DNA from: Shinella yambaruensis | GTDB taxonomy: Bacteria; Pseudomonadota; Alphaproteobacteria; Rhizobiales; Rhizobiaceae | Assembly (NCBI RefSeq): GCF_022899355.1 | Contig: NZ_JALJCK010000003.1 | Span: 62,001 to 126,000 of the forward strand | Direction: 5' to 3' | Length of the DNA: 64,000 nt | Shown here: positions 61,809 to 64,000 of the stretch, piece by piece | How the letters are laid out: each line of letters starts with the position of its first letter | How positions within the stretch are numbered: the first letter of the stretch is position 1 | The notes under the pieces: model-generated | The model's database searches: none | Seen by the model: the letters and a program-made list of their open reading frames with translations, nothing else | What the model was told of the DNA's origin: nothing | Made by a program: the position numbers and the translations under genes

Positions 61809-61967
61809 ATGGACAAGACCGCCCGCCGATACACCGCCCTGCCCGCCGCGCTCATCATGCTCGGCCTCGGCGTGATGGCCGCCACCGCCGCCTTTGCCGG
61901 CTGGGTGGAGCATGGCACGGCGATCTTCCTCAGCCTTGCCGAATCCGGCATGGCCTGGTGCTTCTGA
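61809..61967 (+). CDS. Small single-pass membrane protein
   Basis: A 52-residue frame: MDKTARRYTALPAALIMLGL, then a hydrophobic stretch through VMAATAAFAGW, and a short tail ending ESGMAWCF. A basic N-terminus followed by one hydrophobic helix fits a small inner-membrane protein. There is no good ribosome site, but TATACTT just upstream could be a -10 element with a nearly leaderless message. It lies 119 bases before the SCO gene in the same direction. I do not recognise the family. Confidence 0.55.
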   Translation: MDKTARRYTALPAALIMLGLGVMAATAAFAGWVEHGTAIFLSLAESGMAWCF

Positions 61968-62086
61968 TCACAATTCCGCGAGACGCCGATCCCGCTTCGC
62001 ATTGCGGCAATTGGCCCGTTTGCGCGCGTCCGGCCGAAGGACTATGACACCGGCAGACCTCGGACCTTGCTTATCGAAGGACTGCC

Positions 62087-62686
62087 ATGAAGACCCTGCG
62101 CCTCGTACTGTGGATCGCCGTCGCGCTCGTCGCGGCCCTGCTCGGCTGGCTGACGCTGGAAATGACCAAAACGAAGGAAGAGGTCGCGGGCGGCCCGTTC
62201 GGCGTGCCCTTCGAGCTCGTCGCGCAGGATGGCAAGCCGATCACCGAAAAGGCCTTCACCGGCAAGCCCACCGCCCTCTTCTTCGGCTTCACCCATTGCC
62301 CGGAAGTCTGCCCGACGACGCTGTTCGAGATGAACGGCTGGCTCACCAAGGTCGATCCCGACGGCTCGAAGCTGCAGGCCTATTTCGTCACCGTCGATCC
62401 CGAGCGCGACACGCCGGAGCTGATCGGCCAGTATGTCGGCAACGTCTCCAAGCGCATCACCGGCATTTCCGGCCCGGTGGACAAGGTGCTGGACATGGTC
62501 AAGGGCTACCGCGTCTACTATCGCAAGGTGCCGCTCGACGAAGAGAAGCCCGACGGGGACTACACGATGGACCACACGGCCTCCGTCTTCCTGCTCGACG
62601 CGACCGGACGCTTCGTCGGCACCATCGCCTACGGCGAGAACCCCGAGGTCGCCGAGCAGAAGCTCGCCAACCTGATCAAGGGATAA
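62087..62686 (+). CDS. SCO1/SenC-family copper/thioredoxin-like protein
   Basis: A 199-residue membrane-anchored protein that helps metallate cytochrome oxidase CuA or acts in thiol redox. N-terminal anchor LVLWIAVALVAALLGWLTLEM; thioredoxin-fold with Cys71 and Cys75 in FTHCPEVCPTT and the distal His163 in MDHTASVFLLD, the three copper ligands of SCO proteins. YFVTVDPERDTPE is the typical middle block. ATG 62087 is preferred since the anchor then starts at residue 5. prmA follows after 79 bases. Confidence 0.95.
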   Translation: MKTLRLVLWIAVALVAALLGWLTLEMTKTKEEVAGGPFGVPFELVAQDGKPITEKAFTGKPTALFFGFTHCPEVCPTTLFEMNGWLTKVDPDGSKLQAYFVTVDPERDTPELIGQYVGNVSKRITGISGPVDKVLDMVKGYRVYYRKVPLDEEKPDGDYTMDHTASVFLLDATGRFVGTIAYGENPEVAEQKLANLIKG

Positions 62687-62765
62687 GGCTGCCGGCGGGC
62701 GATCCGCCTTTGCCCTCGGCTTTCGGACATGCTAGGCGGGCCTGAAACAACAGGAACCCCGAGCC

Positions 62766-63647
62766 GTGAGCGAAATCCGCCTCTACATCACCACGACCGA
62801 GAAGCGGGCCGAGATCGCCCTCTCGCTGATGACCGACGTCTTCGAGGACGAAGGCTATGCCATCGCGACGATGGAGATCGACGAGAAGAAGGACATCTGG
62901 GAAGCCTCCGTCTACATGTTCCGCAAGGACGAGGCGGAGATCCACGCGCGTTTCGCCGCGCTGCTTGCCGGCGAGTTTCCCGATGCGACGATCGAGCGCG
63001 AGGAGCTTCCCGACATCGACTGGATCGCCAAGTCGCTGGAGGGCCTGAAGCCCGTGCGCGCCGCCCGTTTCGTCGTTCATGGCTCGCATGATCGCGGCAA
63101 GGTGCGGGCCGGCGAGATCGCCATCGAGATCGACGCGGGCCAGGCCTTCGGCACCGGCCATCACGGCACGACGGCGGGCTGCCTGGAGGTGATCTCCGAC
63201 GTGATGCGCGCGCGCAAGGTCAGGCGCGTGCTCGACCTTGGCACCGGCAGCGGCGTGCTGGCGATCGCCGCGCGCAAGCTTGCCCCGGTCACGGTGCTGG
63301 CGACGGATATCGACCCGGTCGCCACCCGCGTCGCGCGCGAGAACGTCCGCCTCAACGGCATCGCCTCCGGCATCACGCTGGAGACGGCGCCGGGCTTCCA
63401 CTCCACCGCCTTCGGCCGCCACGGCCCCTTCGACCTCATCATCGCCAACATCCTCGCCCGGCCGCTGATGCGCATGGCGCCGCAGCTCGCCGCCCAGTTG
63501 GCGCCGCAGGGCGACGTCATCCTGTCCGGCATCCTCGCCTCGCAGCGCTGGAAGGTGCTTGCCGCCTATAACGGCGCGGGCCTGCGCCATGTGCGCACGA
63601 TCTGGCGCGAAGGCTGGGTGACGATCCATCTCGACAATCGCCGGTAA
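62766..63647 (+). CDS. prmA: Ribosomal protein L11 methyltransferase
   Basis: Trimethylates ribosomal protein L11. It has 293 residues, starting at GTG 62766. An N-terminal substrate-recognition domain (about 1-95) precedes the SAM domain with AFGTGHHGTTAGCLEVI, VLDLGTGSGVLAIAARKL (motif I), ATDIDPVATRVARENV and DLIIANILARPL (post-motif, substitutes the NPPY class). Key residues and length are normal for alphaproteobacterial PrmA. A hairpin follows the stop. Confidence 0.95.
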   Translation: MSEIRLYITTTEKRAEIALSLMTDVFEDEGYAIATMEIDEKKDIWEASVYMFRKDEAEIHARFAALLAGEFPDATIEREELPDIDWIAKSLEGLKPVRAARFVVHGSHDRGKVRAGEIAIEIDAGQAFGTGHHGTTAGCLEVISDVMRARKVRRVLDLGTGSGVLAIAARKLAPVTVLATDIDPVATRVARENVRLNGIASGITLETAPGFHSTAFGRHGPFDLIIANILARPLMRMAPQLAAQLAPQGDVILSGILASQRWKVLAAYNGAGLRHVRTIWREGWVTIHLDNRR

Positions 63648-63656
63648 CGCACCGGC

Positions 63657-63686
63657 TTGAAGCGGGGTGGCAACATCCCGCTTCAA
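63657..63686 (+). other. Hairpin after prmA
   Basis: Perfect 10-bp arms TTGAAGCGGG and CCCGCTTCAA with a 10-base loop, 9 bases after the prmA stop. There is no T-run, so termination would need Rho or processing. It lies just beyond the end of the convergent small RNA gene. Confidence 0.5.
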
Positions 63687-63697
63687 CATCAGAGAAT

Positions 63698-63863
63698 TGC
63701 AGGCAAAAGAAAAGGCGGTGCCAGAGGCACCGCCTATGGGCCGGCGAACCGACCTGCCCGCGAGCTTGAGGAGGAGGAGTGCTCAAGCGGGCCTATGTGT
63801 TCCGAGCGCCTTCCCGGAGGAGGGAGGAGGAGTGACCGGCAAGACGCCTGATCGGAACACCTA
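63698..63863 (-). ncRNA. Candidate small RNA with anti-Shine-Dalgarno loops (alpha-r14/NfeR1-like)
   Basis: Read on the minus strand the region folds into three stem-loops. First: GTGTTCCGA pairs with TCGGAACAC around a loop containing CTCCTCCTCCCTCCTCC. Second: GCCCGC-TTGAG pairs with CTCAA-(gctc)-GCGGGC around a loop containing CTCCTCCTC. Third: GGCGGTGCC/GGCACCGCC followed by TTTTCTTTT, a clear intrinsic terminator (63705-63735). Unpaired CCTCCTCC loops that mimic an anti-Shine-Dalgarno are the hallmark of the rhizobial alpha-r14 (NfeR1) group and related cuckoo-type RNAs. The 5' end is placed just inside the first stem; the promoter is not resolved. The remaining 137 bases to the window end show no gene I can support. 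Confidence 0.78.
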
Positions 63864-64000
63864 GTCTTTTGCCTTTCGGCAGTTCATTTTGCGATCCGAA
63901 GGACTGGAGGAGCTTTCACTTCGTTTCGCTTAAAGCGCGTTTTGTTTCGCTTCGTTGGCGCCGCTTATACTGGATTCGAAAATTTGCGACAGGGCCTTTG

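Overview
The window is GC-rich chromosomal DNA from an alphaproteobacterium, most likely a Rhizobiaceae member of the Sinorhizobium/Ensifer, Shinella or Rhizobium type. The evidence is a circularly permuted two-piece tmRNA gene with tag ANDNYAEARLAA beside an alpha-type sspB, mosaic intergenic palindromes of the RIME kind, an NfeR1/alpha-r14-like small RNA, and families common in that group (DUF2065, DUF2853, DUF4169, DUF2778, DUF1772). I see no insertion sequence, phage gene, CRISPR array, tRNA or rRNA. Codon use looks uniform. Very long open frames opposite real genes are by-products of the high GC content and were left out.

Left part (1-13,250). A minus-strand run holds thyA, folA, hflK, hflC, a DUF2065 membrane peptide and degP (cut by the left edge), a DNA-precursor and membrane/periplasmic quality-control neighbourhood. 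A DUF2853 gene precedes it. The plus-strand permuted ssrA, sspB, a DUF4169 gene and a ribbon-helix-helix gene follow: tmRNA and its ClpXP delivery factor sit side by side. Then come a very large AsmA-like protein and a D-lactate dehydrogenase-like flavoprotein.

Middle-left (13,250-28,700). An RND efflux pair, an exported cyclase-family protein with an AhpD-like protein, a UvrD/PcrA helicase, a DUF2778 L,D-transpeptidase-like protein, an amidase, a DUF1772 membrane protein divergent from a TetR regulator across two strong dyads, a large hypothetical protein, a von Willebrand-type DUF1194 protein and a small secreted His-rich protein.

Catabolic island (28,700-42,310). A Rieske oxygenase alpha subunit, a class III aminotransferase, a complete PotABCD-like ABC importer, a BetI-like TetR regulator, a SAM methyltransferase, two CrtI-like FAD oxidoreductases, a GcvT-like folate-dependent protein and a small unknown protein. 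Three promoters in the island carry the same 14-bp operator, TGAATG(A/T)(A/T)C(A/G)TTCA. I read it as one regulon for importing and breaking down a methylated amine, betaine or polyamine-like compound, with substrate unknown. This is the best candidate for an undescribed system.

Right part (42,280-64,000). An AcrAB-like RND pump with its TetR gene at the distal end of the operon, then an amino-sugar/cell-wall recycling locus. Minus strand: murQ, sugar ABC binding protein, two permeases, a Gfo/Idh/MocA oxidoreductase and an ATPase. Plus strand: BadF-type kinase, GntR regulator, SIS-domain protein, nagA, an M19 dipeptidase and cutC. The murQ/kinase divergent promoter carries a matched pair of GGTATTTTTTTGG sites. 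The end holds CreA, a secreted hypothetical, CheW, a small membrane protein, a SCO protein, prmA and a candidate anti-Shine-Dalgarno small RNA on the minus strand.
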